A stretch of DNA of 13,212 nt from Dictyocoela muelleri (GCA_016256075.1 SDVU01000459.1:1-13212), one strand, 5' to 3'. Counted from the first letter of the stretch, positions 1 through 7,365 are shown. The notes: generated from the sequence alone by a model not told the origin. Made by a program: numbers and translations.

Positions 1-1098
1 GGGGAATTTTTAATTCTATATATTTTTTTAAATTATAGTAACGGTAAAAACATTCGAAGCTCAATTACTATAATATTATAAACATATTTATACATTCTTT
101 TTACATACTTAAAAAGGAAGTTTATTATCATATTTTTTTCCGTATTCTGGTACTAGTACCGAAAACTTGGGTAAGTTAGAATCGATTGATTTTTTAAAAC
201 ATATAGCACTTAATTTTAACTGGAAACTAGATTAATAAATAAAGAAGTTCAATCAAAATTTTTATTAAAAACAGGGTTTAGTTAAGTTACATAAACATAA
301 TTGCAATTTATGTCATAATTACATGTGTTAGATGTTTATAATGAGCAATTTGACATCTAGACACAAGCTTTATATGGCTGATTTGAAGAATAAGAACTAT
401 TTGAGTACGTAATAATTATAAATACACTTAAATATGAAATAAAAAAATATTATGTCTTTAATAAAGCTATAAACATATGCTTTGAGCTCACTTACATTGT
501 TTTCTCGTTCTTTGTTATTGTCTCAATAATTTTGTTTTTTTTAGGGGAAGAAAAAACAAAAAAAATATTCGGTGAAAAAGGTTACATTTTTCACCGTAGG
601 TGAAAAATGAACCCAGCCGATCATAGTCAAAATTAACGCTTAAAAAAATAATTAGAAAGACTTTTTAATAACGATTAAACTGATCTTTACCTTAAAACAG
701 CATATAATAAATAGTATGTTATTGATAATATATAAGACAAGAAAATCAAAACAATATAAAACTCGTGTTATAATCATTCGAGAAACAAATTAATACGTTA
801 AGAAAATGTCGCCTTTGATGATTCTAATTCTAAATACTAGAATTTTTTAATAATACAAATAAGGTAGATTATTGTTTTATGTAAAGCTCTCAGAAGAGTT
901 TGATTGTGAACAAACTCATTTCGAGAATATCAAGAAATTTAAATGCAAATTGTTAAATAAAACTATACAATCGTTAATTTAGAGGAGTTAATTGGGTTAA
1001 ATTTCAGGTTTATTCATTTTATTTATTTATTTTTATTTTTTTTTTTTGGGGGGGGGGTAATTATAGCAAAAATGAAGTATAAAATAACACAAATATAG
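1..1098. other. AT-rich intergenic DNA, no supported gene
   Basis: No open frame with protein-like composition, tRNA-like module or element terminus was found here on either strand. Local structures are a perfect 10-bp stem with a 7-base loop at 570-596 (CGGTGAAAAA / TTTTTCACCG), a 7-bp inverted pair GAGTTTG / CAAACTC near 896-917, and a T-run followed directly by a G-run at about 1036-1057. These are compatible with decayed repeats or chance in AT-rich DNA. Confidence 0.6.
570..596. repeat. perfect 10-bp hairpin
   Basis: CGGTGAAAAA at 570-579 is followed by a 7-base loop and its exact reverse complement at 587-596. The motif GGTGAAAAA occurs again just downstream (from about 600). No promoter or gene context assigns it a function; it may be the relic of an inverted-repeat element. 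Confidence 0.4.
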
Positions 1099-1106
1099 AA
1101 ATTTTT
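1099..1106. repeat. left target-site duplication of the Merlin copy
   Basis: AAATTTTT abuts the left terminus at 1107 and pairs with AAATTTTA at 2968-2975. The one mismatch fits an old insertion. Confidence 0.6.
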
Positions 1107-1172
1107 GTAGTTGGAGGTTTCACGCCGTTTTAAATATTTCACGCCGTTTTAAAAAAAATAACACTCCCTCTT

Positions 1173-1458
1173 ATGAGTAAAATTTCAAATTTCAGAATTG
1201 CAGACAAAGAAAAAATATTGACTGGGGTTGATATTTTGGCTATAAAATTTACAGAAGAATATTTAGAAAATGCTTTTACTGATATGCAAACACAGAACAC
1301 TTTTCTATCATCTTTAAAGATCTTTGCTAATTCTATCGAGTGTCCGATTTGCCCAACTAAACAATGCAGATTAGTAAAGAGAAAATCCTGTTTAGACAGT
1401 AGTATGTGGACATGTCAAAGGCTTTCTACGTTTTCGTGCAGTATACTGAAAAATAGTA
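1173..1458 (+). pseudogene. Merlin transposase, N-terminal part
   Basis: An open frame from ATG at 1173 encodes 95 residues before the inserted element interrupts it; any reading past 1458 is translated repeat, not transposase. The segment ends with the zinc-ribbon-like region typical of Merlin and IS1595 transposases: cysteines at residues 57, 60, 65, 73 and 81 and the motif MWTC at 78-81, as in the family's CPxC...WxC arrangement. The start codon lies 66 bases inside the element's left end, a normal leader for this family. The domain helps the transposase bind DNA. This part still reads openly, but the protein cannot be made because the downstream half is separated and decayed. The call rests on continuity with the clearer catalytic part at 2236-2940. 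Confidence 0.7.
1454..1458. repeat. target-site duplication TAGTA (left)
   Basis: TAGTA precedes the TGTCGCG tip at 1459 and recurs directly after the opposite tip at 2231-2235. It defines the boundaries of the 772-bp element. Confidence 0.75.
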
Positions 1459-1511
1459 TGTCGCGCGCTACGCGCGCGACCTATGCATACAACGCGACCC
1501 GTCAAAAAATT

Positions 1512-1580
1512 AAAAAAAGTTTTCACCGGGAATCGAACTTAAAATTTAGTACATAATTTTGTTATTACTGAGCTATCAGC
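1512..1580 (-). promoter_or_regulatory. tRNA-like Pol III module, left arm
   Basis: On the - strand an A-box-like TAGCTCAGT (1567-1575) precedes a good B box GTTCGATTCCC (1528-1538) at tRNA-like spacing. A T-run (complement of the A-run at 1512-1518) follows where a Pol III terminator would lie. The cloverleaf stems do not close, so this is a tRNA-derived promoter relic, not a working tRNA gene. It points toward the element's left tip. Confidence 0.6.
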
Positions 1581-1589
1581 ATATAATTT

Positions 1590-2105
1590 CAATTTATACA
1601 ATATAAATATTAATTAAAATAATATTTTTAAATTATACAATATAGATATTTAATTTATTAATACAGATATTAAATTTATACAATTTAAATATCAAATTTA
1701 AAATAAAAAAAATAATTCATATAATATAAAACTTTAAATTCAAATATTTTACAATATAAATTCTAAACTTATAAAACATAAATATTAAATTTAAGATGAT
1801 TCTTTTTAATTTATACAAGATAAAAAATTATAAATTTTATAATTTACAATATAAATATTAAATTTAAAAATATGATTTATATTTTTTTGTTTGATTATAA
1901 TTTATTAAAATGATTTTAAAATAAAAAAAATCTAAAAAACATTTATTTTTTTAATTCAGCTAAGAAACATTTATTTTAAGTTTGAAATTTAATATTTTAT
2001 AAATTATATTTTATATTGTAAAAATTAAATTTTTAAATTTTTTTATTGTATAAATTTAAAAATATTATTGGTTAAATATTTATATTGTATAATTAAATTT
2101 ATATC
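1590..2105. repeat. degenerate AT-rich repeat core
   Basis: Diverged copies of ATACAATATAAATATTAAAT follow one another (for example at 1597, 1635 and 1850). Toward the right end the same motif appears in reverse complement (ATTGTATAATTAAAT near 2085). The core thus continues the inverted symmetry of the flanking arms. No coding sequence is present. Confidence 0.6.
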
Positions 2106-2178
2106 TGATAGCTCAGTGGTAATAATTTTTATTTACTAAATTTCAAAAAGTTCGATTTCCGATGTGAACTTTTTTTAA
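2101..2178 (+). promoter_or_regulatory. tRNA-like Pol III module, right arm
   Basis: TAGCTCAGTGG (2109-2119) is a consensus A box and GTTCGATTTCC (2150-2160) a near-consensus B box, followed by a T-run at about 2170-2176. It is the inverted counterpart of the module at 1512-1580 and points toward the right tip. Acceptor and T stems do not pair well, so it is not a functional tRNA gene. Confidence 0.65.
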
Positions 2179-2230
2179 TTTTTTTGACAGGTCGCGTTTT
2201 ATGCATAGGTCGCGCGCTACGCGCGCGACA

Positions 2231-2235
2231 TAGTA
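2231..2235. repeat. target-site duplication TAGTA (right)
   Basis: TAGTA follows the GCGCGACA tip ending at 2230 and matches 1454-1458 exactly. Confidence 0.75.
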
Positions 2236-2940
2236 GTTGTGAAGGCTGATAACTGAAGATGAGAAGGGTTTTTCGGATAATATATAAATATATCAATGGG
2301 TTAAGTTTCGTTGATATTGCATATGAGCTAAACTTAAATAAAAGAACAGCTAGCACTTATGCTAATCTTACAAGGGGAGCTATATGTGGCGAAGTAGCAG
2401 ATTATAGCGATATATTGGACGAATACGACGAGAATGGCCGTCCAAAGATAGTTTAAATAGATGAAAGTTTATATTTCTAACGCAAATACAACAGAGGAAG
2501 ATACCAAATGGCTAGTAGTATGTAGGCGGGATTTAAAGTGGGAGAGGGGGGCTTTATTGTGCCTGTAAACAATAGAAATGCTCAAACCATATTAGAAATT
2601 ATTATAAAATTATTTTACCTGGCACAATAATCATGACAGACAAATAGAGAGCATATCAAAATGCACTTGAAAACCTATATTGATATCAGCACCTACTGTT
2701 AACCATTTAGTAAACTTTGTTGATGCTTTAGATCCAACATACCACACGCAGGATATAGAAAAGCTGTGGTATAGTTCAAAATTTTACTGGAAAAAAAAAA
2801 TCTTGAATAACACAAGAACAACATCAGAATATCTGATATAAATTATCTGGGAGTATAAAATCGAAAAAAGAAAAAGGTCTAACATATTACTTACCTTGTT
2901 TCAAATAAATAGTTGATTTTATATTTATTCTCAATTTTTT
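2236..2940 (+). pseudogene. Merlin transposase, catalytic part
   Basis: This is the DDE catalytic region of a Merlin/IS1595-type transposase, which cuts and rejoins the transposon ends. A readable stretch from 2259 carries the family's helical linker (RTASTYANLTRGAI), followed by the first catalytic aspartate in IDES (codon 2460-2462). Then come FIVPVNNRNAQTILEIIIK, LPGTIIMTDK with the second aspartate (2639-2641), TVNHLVNFVD, and HTQDIEKLW with the catalytic glutamate (2758-2760). A C-terminal segment containing WEYKIEKRK ends near 2890. The motifs lie in order but in different frames: in-frame stops occur at 2454, 2493 and 2523, one frameshift lies between about 2610 and 2630, and another near 2695. 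The protein is therefore dead. All three acidic residues survive, so decay came after an active ancestor. Confidence 0.85.
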
Positions 2941-2967
2941 ATAAAGCGGCTTGAAACCGCCACCACC

Positions 2968-2975
2968 AAATTTTA
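2968..2975. repeat. right target-site duplication of the Merlin copy
   Basis: AAATTTTA follows the right terminus at 2967 and matches the left flank at seven of eight positions. Confidence 0.6.
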
Positions 2976-4281
2976 TTTTTTTTACTACAATTATAGTTCA
3001 GTTATTATGCACATAGACACCGGCATGGTTCATTATTTAGATAAAAATTGAATTTTTTCAACTAAATTTCAAGATAAATTATTAATAAACACCTTTAGCC
3101 AGTCTGAAATTACGACAAAGCTTAAACATGTTGTATGTTAGATAGAAAGCACGAATTTATAAAATATATTGAAACTTTTTTCTAATTGTTGACTAAAAAA
3201 CAATATTTTTTAACATTATATATCGAACTTAATTGATAAATTTCGAACACAGGGAAGATAACAGTTCATCTCAATTTAATGTCAATACAAGTTAATATTT
3301 TATAAGCTATAATTCTACGTTTTTCATAAATATCTATATTTTATAATGTATTGACTGTCTTTAGAAATTTAGCAGCAGTTATCCAAGAATATTAATATGT
3401 TTATTACAGAAAAATTTACACCTATGTGTCAATTAATTTATCAATACGTCATCAAATTTTGTAATTATAAGTTATATTTTTATAATTTAACCTTATTAAA
3501 TAAATTATACTTATTTTTAATTAATGGTCGTTTTTTTTTAATCAGTCGATTAATTTTGGTCAAAATTTTTTTAAAAATGGCTAAAAACCCGACCTTGACT
3601 GTAGTTATTCTTATCAAAAACAAAGAGATAATTGCCATCTAGCTTTATCAAATTTACTTTCTCAATATAATCACGTTTTTTATATCCCCTTAATTTAACA
3701 AGGAACAATTATGGTTCTACGATATACAATATATTTTTTTTCAATTTCGTTTTTTATATTTCTTTTTTTTCGACATTTCGATGGACCTTATTTATATTTA
3801 TTTATATTAACAAAAAATCATTTTTTGATAATGAAACCCGAGTGTATATTTTTTCGCGTCTTAATAATTAAATAGTGAAAAATCAATTTTTGTTAATGAA
3901 ATTTAACTTTTTTTTTTCGCTGCTGACCACATCATTAATAAATTGATATATTTTTTTTTGAAAAAAATGAAACCCCCCTAATAAATAGACTGTGTGTTTT
4001 TGGCGTTTTGCGGTTATGGCTGCCAACAATTATTATAATATAATTTGTCTAAAAACTTTATTAAATGAACAAACCTAGATTTTTTTTTAAAAAAAAGAAT
4101 TCAATTTTTTTTTAAAAAATTAAGTTTCGTTTTAAAGCAATATCTTTTTGTTCTCAATTTCGTTATTGCTTCTAATTTTCTAATAAAATTCTAATTAGAA
4201 ATATTTTATCTTCGTTATAAATATCCTCTTCATAAAAGGCCTTCGTTATAAAAAAGATTTAGTTTATACAATCGTCCTATG
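2976..4281. other. AT-rich intergenic DNA, no supported gene
   Basis: No conserved protein motif, RNA gene or element terminus was recognised. One open stretch at 3397-3642 is rich in Leu, Ile, Phe, Lys and Tyr, as expected from translated AT-rich DNA, and shows no recognisable domain. Small inverted A/T-run structures occur near 3806-3830 and 4080-4130. CTTCGTTATAAA occurs twice (about 4211 and 4243), a short direct repeat just before the minisatellite. Confidence 0.55.
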
Positions 4282-4361
4282 CCAAAATGCTCAATCCCCC
4301 AAATGCCCAACCCCCAAAATGACATATCCTCAAAATAACATATCCTTAAAATACCACAACC
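4282..4361 (-). repeat. 16-bp minisatellite, inverted left array (5 units)
   Basis: Five consecutive 16-bp units of the form CCAAAATGCCCAATCC start at 4282, 4298, 4314, 4330 and 4346 with strict 16-base spacing, becoming more diverged to the right. This is the reverse complement of the arrays at 4607-4726 and 5216-5322. It could form one arm of a foldback structure. Confidence 0.8.
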
Positions 4362-4606
4362 TCGATACATAATCAATAAAATTTTATTATTTTAAATGAT
4401 AATACTCTAAATCTTCTTTTAATTTTTTTAAAACATTATAATTTGCAATTTTTTTAATATTTTATCTTTAAACTGCGAATAAATTTTATAATATTTTTGA
4501 ATTTAATTAATTTTCCATTTTTTAATTTTTACTTGTTAAATATAAAATTTTAATTTCAGAATTTACTTTTTAAACGAACAAATATTTATAAACAATTATA
4601 AAATAT

Positions 4607-4726
4607 GGCATTTTGAGTTATGGCATTTTGAAGATATAGCATTTTGAAGATATGGCATTTTTAGATATGGCTTTTTGAGGATTGAACATTTTGAGGATTG
4701 GGAATCTGGGGATTAGGCATTTTGGG
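4607..4726 (+). repeat. 16-bp minisatellite, right array upstream of the SINE
   Basis: About seven and a half diverged units of GGCATTTTGAGGATTG (15-16 bp each) start at 4607, 4622, 4638, 4654, 4669 and 4685 and so on. The array stops exactly at the SINE head GGCCAGATAGC and continues past the SINE at 5216. Confidence 0.8.
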
Positions 4727-4733
4727 GGCCAGA

Positions 4734-4788
4734 TAGCTCAGTGGTAAACACTTTTGAATGTAAAATTTAAGTATCGTGGTTCGAATCT
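4734..4788 (+). promoter_or_regulatory. Pol III A and B boxes of SINE-1
   Basis: TAGCTCAGTGG at 4734-4744 and GGTTCGAATCT at 4778-4788 form a type-2 internal Pol III promoter at normal tRNA spacing. Confidence 0.8.
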
Positions 4789-5167
4789 CGCTGAGGTCAC
4801 TATTAAATAAATAATGAGTGAATGACATTAAGCTGTCATAACTATAGAAATATAGTTTAATATACAGTTGTTCCAGTGTGTTATAGCTGATTAAGACTTA
4901 ATCCGATATTAAAATATAGCAGAAGGAACTCTCCCAGGTGTGGGGATGAGTGTGGCGACGCAACTCGGCAAAAAAGTAAAAAAATATTTGAAAAGCCACT
5001 AATTACCTGTATCCTGCTGAGTCATTAATAAAAAGAAGATCGCGTATACAGCTGGGCTTCTTGGAAGCTAGGAAGAGACGTATTATTGAAACACAAAGAA
5101 CCAAAGGTCACAGACCACGGTAGGTGACAACTCTCCAGGTTGGACGCTATGGATGTTGTCAACATGT

Positions 5168-5215
5168 AATATATATATGTAATATATAATATATATAATA
5201 TATATATATATATAT
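5168..5215. repeat. TA dinucleotide-rich SINE tail
   Basis: An almost pure alternating TA tract follows the SINE 3' end. Simple TA/ATA tails are known for some tRNA-derived SINEs; slippage has probably expanded it. Confidence 0.75.
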
Positions 5216-5322
5216 GGCATTTTGGGGATTGGGCATTTTGGGAATTGGGCATTTTGGGGATTGTGCATTTTGTAAATTAGGCATTTTGGGTATTGGGCAT
5301 TTTGGGGATTGGGCATTTTGGA
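5216..5322 (+). repeat. 16-bp minisatellite, array downstream of the SINE
   Basis: Six full units and a partial one of GGCATTTTGGGGATTG begin at 5216, 5232, 5248, 5264, 5280, 5296 and 5312, with exactly 16 bp spacing. Several units are identical, so this part is less decayed than 4282-4361 and 4607-4726. Because 16 is not a multiple of 3, all three - strand frames read as similar Pro-Asn-Gln-Ala peptides; these are translated repeat, not protein. Confidence 0.9.
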
Positions 5323-5590
5323 AGTACAGGGTATACAATATCATGCGGTTTAAAAAATAAATCCAAAAAATAACATTAATAAAACCAATATTAAGAACAA
5401 AAACAGATGTAAGTTTTAGATCTTGTTGTGCAACATATTCTTCATTACCTTTACATTAAGAAAACCACATTTAACACACTGAAATCCAAGGATAATTAAA
5501 ACTTTAAAAAAACAAGAATTTAATTTTTTATAAAATTTCCAAAAAATATTTACATTTAATATGTGGCCTGAGCAGCGCGTCACACGTGCC
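5323..5590. other. AT-rich spacer between two tandem arrays
   Basis: No gene is supported. On the - strand a short segment reads FQCVKCGFLN with a CxxC pair, but it lacks a start, a second metal-binding pair and neighbouring coding sequence. Confidence 0.5.
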
Positions 5591-5662
5591 ATTAGCGCCA
5601 CTAGCGCCATTAGCGCCATTAGCGCCATTAGCGCCATTAGCGCCATTAGCGCCATTAGCGCC
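5591..5662. repeat. 9-bp tandem array (8 copies of ATTAGCGCC)
   Basis: Eight perfect-length units start at 5591 and every 9 bases after; only the second differs (ACTAGCGCC). Because the unit is three codons long, both strands stay open and give repeating Ala-Ile-Ser or Met-Ala-Leu peptides. These are repeat artefacts. The array is GC-rich compared with its surroundings and nearly uniform, so it is probably young and length-variable. Confidence 0.9.
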
Positions 5663-5684
5663 TCATTTTATAAAACAAAAAGAT

Positions 5685-5752
5685 TTTACTACCGAACTCT
5701 AACTCTCGAAATTACATTAGCATATTATCTGTACCATTCGACCACAATACTT
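5685..5752 (-). promoter_or_regulatory. degenerate tRNA-like module next to the 9-bp array
   Basis: On the - strand TGGTCGAATGG (5734-5744) resembles the A box of Leu/Ser-type tRNAs. GAGTTCGGTAG (5689-5699) is a decayed B box at normal spacing, followed by a short T-run near 5677-5682. Transcription would run into the (GGCGCTAAT) array. It may be the head of an old SINE; stems do not close, so it is not a tRNA gene. Confidence 0.4.
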
Positions 5753-5974
5753 AAATAATAAAATAAACAATATGATTATTTTACATTAATGAAATACTTT
5801 GAGTATAAAAATCACAAAAAATTCACTTATATATAACACAGGTTGTCAAGGCTGCATTTTGCACGGATATTTTGCTAGAAAGTCTGTTTGTAAACTAAAA
5901 TCTGAGATTTGTGTCTAATTTTCATTGAACTAATAGACCAAAGTACATAAAAAAATAAAAAAGCATAATTATTG

Positions 5975-6690
5975 GTACTGTTCTATTATACCAGAGAACT
6001 TTTATGGCATAAAAAATGATCTTACTAAAAACTCCAAATCAATAAGTATCTTCCATTAATGCCTTATTGGCGGAGAACTTTACAGAATACCATATAAAGC
6101 TATAAACGTTACTTTTTAATATTCTCTTCCGAAAATAGAAAACATAAAAAGGTACCGTTCAGAGCTTTATATGGTATTCTGTAAAGTTCTCCAGCAATAA
6201 GGCATTAATTAAATAAACTTATCGATTTGGAGTTTTCAGTAAGATCGTTTTTTTACGATATAAAAAGTGGTTTAAAAAATGTCAATTTTTAGTTATTGTA
6301 CAATAACTCTTATATTTTTTTAAAATTACATTTGCAAAAAAAAACATTTTTTTTTAAAAATAGAACAAAATGTATTGTATTGTTATATTATACCGGAGAA
6401 CTTTTATATCATAAAAAATGATCTTACTAAAAACTCTAAATCGATAAGTATCTTCATTTAATGTCTTATTAGAGGAGAAGTTTTCAGAATACCATATAAA
6501 GCTCTGAACGGTACCTTTATATGTTTTCTACTTTCAATAGAGAACATTAAAAAGTAACGTTTAGAGCTTTATATGGTATTGTGTAAAGTTCTCCTGCAAT
6601 AAGGCATTAATGAAAGAAACTTATTGATTTGGAGTTTTTAGTAAGATCATTTTTATGCTATAAAAGCGCTCCGGTATAATAGAACAGTAC
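5975..6690. mobile_element. 716-bp double-palindrome foldback element
   Basis: The ends are inverted: the left starts GTACTGTTCTATTATACC and the right ends GGTATAATAGAACAGTAC. The right half (about 6378-6690) is the reverse complement of the left half (5975-6270). Each half is itself an inverted repeat, with the block ending in AGCTTTATATGGTATTCTG repeated back to back around a loop of about 60 bp. The loops also correspond: ACGTTACTTTTTAAT in the left and its complement in the right. The two halves are separated by an A/T-rich spacer containing a perfect 18-bp palindrome, AGTTATTGTACAATAACT (6291-6308). No coding sequence is present. ATAATT lies near both ends (5965-5970 and 6694-6699), a weak candidate target duplication. 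It is probably a non-autonomous DNA transposon. Confidence 0.75.
6291..6308. repeat. perfect 18-bp palindrome
   Basis: AGTTATTGTACAATAACT reads the same on both strands. It sits in the spacer between the two self-palindromic halves of the 716-bp element. Confidence 0.8.
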
Positions 6691-6711
6691 AAAATAATTT
6701 GACCTAAAGTA

Positions 6712-6780
6712 TAGTGGAAGATAATTAGAGTTCATAATTTGGGTATGAATCTCAGTGAGAATTTATTAATAAAAACTCAA
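6712..6780 (+). repeat. possible SINE-head fragment
   Basis: TATGAATCTCAGTGAGAAT followed by TTATTAATAAAAACTC resembles the end of the SINE head and the start of its body in SINE-1 (TTCGAATCTCGCTGAGGTCAC then ATTAAATAAATAATGAG). The A-box part is not convincing. It is treated as a decayed fragment. Confidence 0.3.
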
Positions 6781-6819
6781 AAAAATGAATTATAATAAGA
6801 AAAAAATTAAAAGACGGTT

Positions 6820-6876
6820 TAATCGAGGCTCGAACTGGTTACGGCTCGATGCTGTAGCTTACTGCGCGGTGCACCT
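6820..6876 (-). promoter_or_regulatory. tRNA-like Pol III module
   Basis: On the - strand CCGCGCAGTAAGC (A-box-like, about 6857-6869) precedes GTTCGAGCCTC (6825-6835), a good B box, at tRNA-like spacing. T-runs follow downstream on that strand (complement of the A-runs at 6800-6813). It resembles the 5' head of a SINE family different from the GGCCAGATAGC family. The acceptor stem is not evident, so a working tRNA gene is unlikely. Confidence 0.45.
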
Positions 6877-6899
6877 CAAAATCATAAAAATGATAGATA

Positions 6900-7336
6900 T
6901 TTTTTGTTAATTTATACACCACTGCAAAAAATTCGGGTCTTGTCTGCTTTAAAGACCATATTTTTTTAGAACATGCTCTAACACAGACAGAAGCAGTTTT
7001 TTAAAAATAATATTATATTTAATATTTAATCTACACAAATCATACCTATATTAATTTAAAAATTTATAAAAAAACAAGTGTTATTTTCATAAATATTAGT
7101 TGAAGCGCTTGGATTAATCATTGAAAACAGTATGTTTGAGAGTGTTTCGGTTATTAGAATCTGCGTTAATACGGCAAAACACTTATTTATCTGAAGAAAT
7201 ATATAAAATAAATTGATTATCGATGCACAATAAAAATTTTTGACAAAAAACGTTAGTACAAACTCGCTTATAAGGTTATTCGTTCCTAAATTTCCAACAC
7301 TAAAAAATTCGAACTCGTTTATAGAGTAGTTGGTGC
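6900..7336. other. AT-rich DNA with diverged repeats, no gene
   Basis: No gene is supported. It contains the first copy of a direct repeat of about 75 bp (7177-7249; second copy 8103-8179). It also holds most of two tandem units of about 53 bp (from about 7260 and 7312). Confidence 0.5.
7177..7249. repeat. dispersed direct repeat, copy 1
   Basis: TATTTATCTG, TTATCGATGCAC, TAAAAATT and CAAAAAA occur in this order and spacing here and again at 8103-8179. The two copies look clearly related but diverged. They may be fragments of one unclassified repeat family. Confidence 0.6.
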
Positions 7337-7365
7337 CTATCTCTCCAGCACTACAAAAGTTCGAT
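7260..7365. repeat. two-unit tandem repeat of about 53 bp
   Basis: The block AACTCG-(C/T)TTATA...CCAACACTA...TTCG is followed at once by AACTCGTTTATAGAG...CCAGCACTACAAAAGTTCG. This suggests an old tandem duplication. It ends inside the 3' part of the unrecognised ORF at 7337-7645. Confidence 0.5.

Larger units (their letters stand above)
1459..2230. mobile_element. 772-bp long-TIR element with tRNA-like modules in both TIRs
   Basis: This non-coding element is inserted in the Merlin transposase gene and flanked by the direct repeat TAGTA (1454-1458 and 2231-2235). Its ends are inverted repeats of at least 150 bp, similar from the tips (TGTCGCGCGC) into the AT-rich core. Each tip carries a GC-rich 9-bp hairpin with a three-base loop (GTCGCGCGC-TAC-GCGCGCGAC), striking in this DNA. 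Next inside each arm are GCATA, a T/A run, and a degenerate tRNA-like segment with A and B boxes pointing outward. The core, about 1590-2105, is made of diverged units related to TTATACAATATAAATATT, direct on the left and inverted on the right. The 5-bp duplication matches no single common superfamily confidently. It encodes no protein, so if DNA-transposed it depended on another element. Confidence 0.8.
1107..2967 (+). mobile_element. Merlin-superfamily DNA transposon, dead copy
   Basis: This is a whole-length but inactive Merlin (IS1595/IS1016-related) cut-and-paste transposon. The ends form an imperfect 26-bp terminal inverted repeat: the left end starts GTAGTTGGAGGTTTCACGCC and the right end, read in reverse complement, starts GGTGGTGGCGGTTTCAAGCC, with 20 of 26 positions equal and no gaps. 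It is flanked by AAATTTTT (1099-1106) and AAATTTTA (2968-2975), a 7-of-8 match fitting the 8-9 bp duplication known for Merlin. The motif TTTCACGCCGTTTTAAA is repeated in tandem at 1118 and 1137. Removing the 772-bp insertion at 1459-2230 plus its 5-bp duplication leaves about 1.08 kb, a normal size for the family. The single gene runs left to right and is broken by stops, frameshifts and the insertion. Confidence 0.85.
4727..5215 (+). mobile_element. tRNA-derived SINE, full-length copy (SINE-1)
   Basis: A short interspersed element made by Pol III transcription and copied by a LINE reverse transcriptase; it codes for nothing. The head holds a consensus A box TAGCTCAGTGG (4734-4744) and B box GGTTCGAATCT (4778-4788). 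An unrelated body of about 200 bp follows, then a domain of about 80 bp (4996-5075) that is the part best shared with the copies at 12052-12132 and 12666-12747. The 3' end GTTGTCAACATGTAATAT runs into a TA-rich tail to 5215. The copy sits inside the 16-bp minisatellite, so GGCATTTTGGG on both sides may be a target duplication or just two repeat units. A true tRNA gene is excluded by the unpaired acceptor stem and the long attached body. Confidence 0.85.

Noticed and set aside
1459-1556. Continuation of the Merlin frame past residue 95
   Set aside because: This is translated terminal repeat of the inserted element, not transposase.
2129-2356. 75-residue - strand frame
   Set aside because: It spans the junction between the tRNA-bearing element and the antisense of the Merlin transposase.
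1059-2996. AATTATAG at 1059-1066 and 2989-2996 as the Merlin target duplication
   Set aside because: Sequences next to these 8-mers are not inverted repeats; boundaries at 1107 and 2967 give gapless TIRs and adjacent duplications.
3397-3642. 81-residue + strand frame
   Set aside because: Composition is dominated by Leu, Ile, Phe, Lys, Tyr and Asn as expected by chance in AT-rich DNA; no motif.
4727-4800. Functional tRNA gene
   Set aside because: A and B boxes are present, but acceptor and T stems do not pair and the sequence continues into a repeated SINE body.
4282-5322. CRISPR array
   Set aside because: Units are contiguous 16-mers without spacers, in a eukaryotic context.
5025-5344. Three overlapping - strand frames rich in Pro-Asn-Gln-Ala
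   Set aside because: They are one 16-bp minisatellite plus a TA tail read in three frames; a 16-base unit gives similar peptides in every frame.
5445-5530. Zinc-finger-like FQCVKCGFLN on the - strand
   Set aside because: A single CxxC with no second metal pair, start or neighbouring coding sequence.
5416-5758. Open frames on both strands with Met-Ala-Leu or Ala-Ile-Ser repeats
   Set aside because: Translation of the 9-bp array; the unit is a multiple of three so no stop can arise. Flanks lack coding features.
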